A stretch of DNA of 64,000 bases from Typha latifolia (taxonomy: Eukaryota > Streptophyta > Magnoliopsida > Poales > Typhaceae): contig CM034103.1 of NCBI GenBank assembly GCA_019914945.1, forward strand, positions 11,594,001-11,658,000, in the 5' to 3' direction. The notes under the pieces were generated by a model that worked only from the letters and a program-made list of their open reading frames with translations, was not told where the DNA came from and searched no databases. A program made the position numbers and the translations under genes. This document shows positions 61,266-64,000 of this stretch, piece by piece (positions within the stretch are counted from its first letter, which is position 1; every line of letters begins with the position of its first letter).

Positions 61266-64000
61266 GTGAGTAGAGTAAGATATACAAAACCAACACCTTC
61301 TCATTTCCTTAAAAGCAATACCTTAATCCTTGGTTTTTGACTAGAAAGCATTCCAACCATGAACACAATGCAATAATACATTTTTAAAAAAGAAGAGAAA
61401 AGAAGAATTTTTAATCTCATTTTGACTTCGTACAATTGACAACTTGCCATCCGTAAGATTGACGGATCGATTTCTTCGATAGTATGACAAAGAAAGAGTG
61501 ATTAAACTTGAATAAGAAATATGAATATCTAAACAGAATTATTTCCGTTTACTTTGCAACTTGTCATCAATCAATTAATCGAAATATAGCAGAAGTATAT
61601 GTAAGCTAAGACACACCAAACTCTATCCATGTTGATAGATACCTATCCCTTTAAATACTTATATAATCTCTCAATAATTGAACTCCCATTGTCAACTTCC
61701 AGACGTGGCAAAATGAGAAAAATAATATTTTCCATTCTGAGTTTAGAAGAATTACAAACGCTTGAGATGAGATAAAAGATCGATCTTGTATGAGATACAA
61801 CTACTCCCTTCTCGTTTGATGGTATCATACGAATTCCTAACAGATTATAATTTTTAATAATATATTCCTAACAGATTATTGTTGAAATTGTTAATCACAT
61901 GTAACATTCTTGTTTGAAATTTAGTGTGTAAAAATATTAGGTAAATTTATGCAACGGTAAAGTTAGTAATATATCACAATAAATACACACAGGCATCATC
62001 ATTTATAATTTATTTCGCAGTTACTATAATCCATTATATTTTCTTTTACAGATAAATATATTCTCATAAGCACTTGAATCAGTGATCTCCTACAACAGCT
62101 GAGTAGTCTCTTTTATCTTTGATCCTTAGTTTGATTAAGGAAAGAAAACTAACAAGAGTTGTATTAAGCCGACATTATCCCCTCTCTAATAATTATGTCT
62201 AATTGATTAGTTGTTAAATACGCAAATTAAAACACTATATCTAAATTCCTTCTCACAACTTTGAGGAGATGTAAATTCTTGGTTCGAGAGAAACTAAAAT
62301 GCTAGTTGCATATTAGCATTATATTGCCTCCTTTACATGTGGATGCATGGATTTTTAAATAGATCATCTTCTCTTATCAAAAATATATATATATATATAT
62401 CATCATTCCTAGCCAACAGTAGGAACTTAGAAAATTAATTAAAGTACTATCCACGTCATTATTTTTGTAAAAAAAAAAAGACCCATTAATCCTCCATCTA
62501 GCTAGTACTGATCTGATACTTGGAATTTAATGTGGATCACGACATCTCATATCTGGATTATGTTGACCAAATATATTCGATATATAATTTATAAAGATGG
62601 TGGCAGTTAAGGATAACATAGTTTAAAATTATTTTTAAGGTTTATAGAATCAGGAATATTTTTCCAAAATTGGGTTTTGGGGGTGGTTGGGTTGCTCACC
62701 ATCAATTTTTATTTTCTTTCTCTATTTTGTATTATTTTTTAGCTATTAATTCCACTTGTCCCTCTAAATTTTATTTTCACTTAAAGAGAATAATTTTTTA
62801 AGAAAGTCTTATAATATGAAAAAAAAAATTTAAAATTCTGTCCGAGTTGTATGTCTTATCCAACAGGCTACGCAAGCGTGATTGAATGCGTCAGATATAC
62901 ATCACGCATGCGACGATGCACATCGGACGATCATTTGAACTAATTTATGCCCCGGACAAAAACGAAGATCATGTGAAAAGCTCAATAGAGCCGCAAACTT
63001 TCTATATTGTTTACTTGTGGGAGGGTTGACTTGAATATTAAACTTCACACTACAATGGTGACTTTAAATATAGATACAGTTAGTCATCCCTATCAAGCAT
63101 ATCTATGAGAAGCTTGAGGTCAATTATGCAACTTGTAACATGGACTAGTTTAATTAGAATTCCACTATTTTCATGTGCTTAGTCCAACTGCCTCTCATTA
63201 TTCCAATAGATTAATATTAAGAGCCAAATTAGACTCTTTCATACGCACTTGCACATTAATTTTGACCCACATGCAAAACATTAACCATAATTATGTGGAT
63301 CTCATTAATTCATACGTACAATTGCAAACACGCATTCCTATAATATATATAATTATCACAATTTGAAATCAAATGTCAAAGAAATTATTTACTTATTTTT
63401 TGAGAATTATCCAACTGCTGAGTTCAGGCAAACCTATGGGCATTACTTAGTAAATTTCCCACGCTTTGACTCCAAACTAAAACACTTATCCTATAGTCTC
63501 TTAATTAGCTGCTAATGCTAATGTGAGAAGACATAATTACTCATATAGAAATTTTAGTAACTTGCTTCTTATAGCAAAAAAAAATATGGTGCTAGTGTTA
63601 ATTACGACATCAATATGTACTGTTAGTTTTGAATGAAAAATTTAATCGTTGTAACTTGATATAAATCACAGAAAGATCGAATGTTAAGTTTAAAATATAT
63701 ACAAGTTTTTAAGCAACAAGTCCATGACCAAGTCCAGCAGGAGATCTCCTTATTATATGTTAACACAAGCATGATCACGTAATTAAATATATTATTTCCA
63801 CTCTGGATCCATATCAGATAAGCTGTTACTCCTCTTCTAGACATGTCAACTTATCCTTCCTATTAGTGAGATGTAGAATAATGAAGTCTAATTCTTATAC
63901 CCGTATTCTTTTATTGTTATCATGGAGGTCATGACATCATTGTATCGGAATAATGGGATGATTAATTTGTTATCCAAAGAGATAGAAAGAGATCTAAAGA
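61266..64000. other. AT-rich intergenic DNA, no gene seen
   Basis: No coding exon, tRNA or clear mobile element recognised. A short GC-richer patch at 62880-62950 (CTACGCAAGCGTG, CATCACGCATGCGACGATGCACATCGGACGATC) has several small palindromes but no frame. Confidence 0.55.

Overview
The window is plant nuclear DNA: intron-rich genes, AT-rich intergenic sequence, many CT/GA, AT and ATT microsatellites, decayed LTR-retrotransposon sequence, and plant-only families (phytochrome A, HY5-like bZIP, GeBP-like, R2R3-MYB). GC-rich first exons next to AT-rich introns, together with the feel of the proteins, suggest a monocot. I cannot name the species. No CRISPR, bacterial operon, virus or organelle block was seen.

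Layout. At the far left (1-430) there may be the first exon of a gene running leftward off the window. Then on + come a single-exon GeBP/storekeeper-like gene (2429-3073), a two-exon gene for a 69-residue plant protein of unknown function (5936-6237) and a four-exon HY5/HYH-type bZIP gene (7350-8733). About 11 kb without a recognised gene follows (8734-19989), rich in microsatellites. It holds a GC-rich islet with a perfect G-box palindrome near 13.88 kb and a fold-back AT/GA element near 16.8-17.3 kb. A three-exon R2R3-MYB gene of the MYB61/MYB86 type lies at 19990-21263, and a divergent tRNA-His on - at 23304-23375.

The centre is one large - strand gene, 41597 down to 24415, for the GPI ethanolamine-phosphate transferase 3 homologue (PIG-O). 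I could reassemble 18 exons into one continuous 989-codon frame. Its introns carry LTR debris. Its start codon is 536 bp from the start codon of a + strand flap endonuclease gene (42134-48207, 17 exons, 423 residues), so the two genes share a head-to-head promoter, with an E2F-type site on the FEN1 side. The FEN1 copy has all active-site acids, a broken PCNA-binding box, a FEN1b-like C-terminus and two GC-AG introns. A three-copy 208-bp tandem repeat and a tRNA-Cys(GCA) gene on - follow.

The right part holds a complete phytochrome A gene (coding 52574-58069, 4 exons, 1139 residues, chromophore Cys321) with a TATA box near 51285 and a long leader. From 58070 to the end I see no convincing gene, only AT-rich sequence, decayed repeats and microsatellites.

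How the genes relate. PHYA (far-red photoreceptor) and the HY5-like bZIP (a light-signalling output factor that COP1 would control) are about 44 kb apart. The PIG-O/FEN1 pair shares a promoter but not a pathway (ER lipid-anchor assembly versus DNA replication and repair). I found no cluster that looks like a new multi-gene system. The more unusual points are the FEN1 paralogue, the small 69-residue family, the tRNA-His T-loop change, the G-box islet and the fold-back microsatellite.
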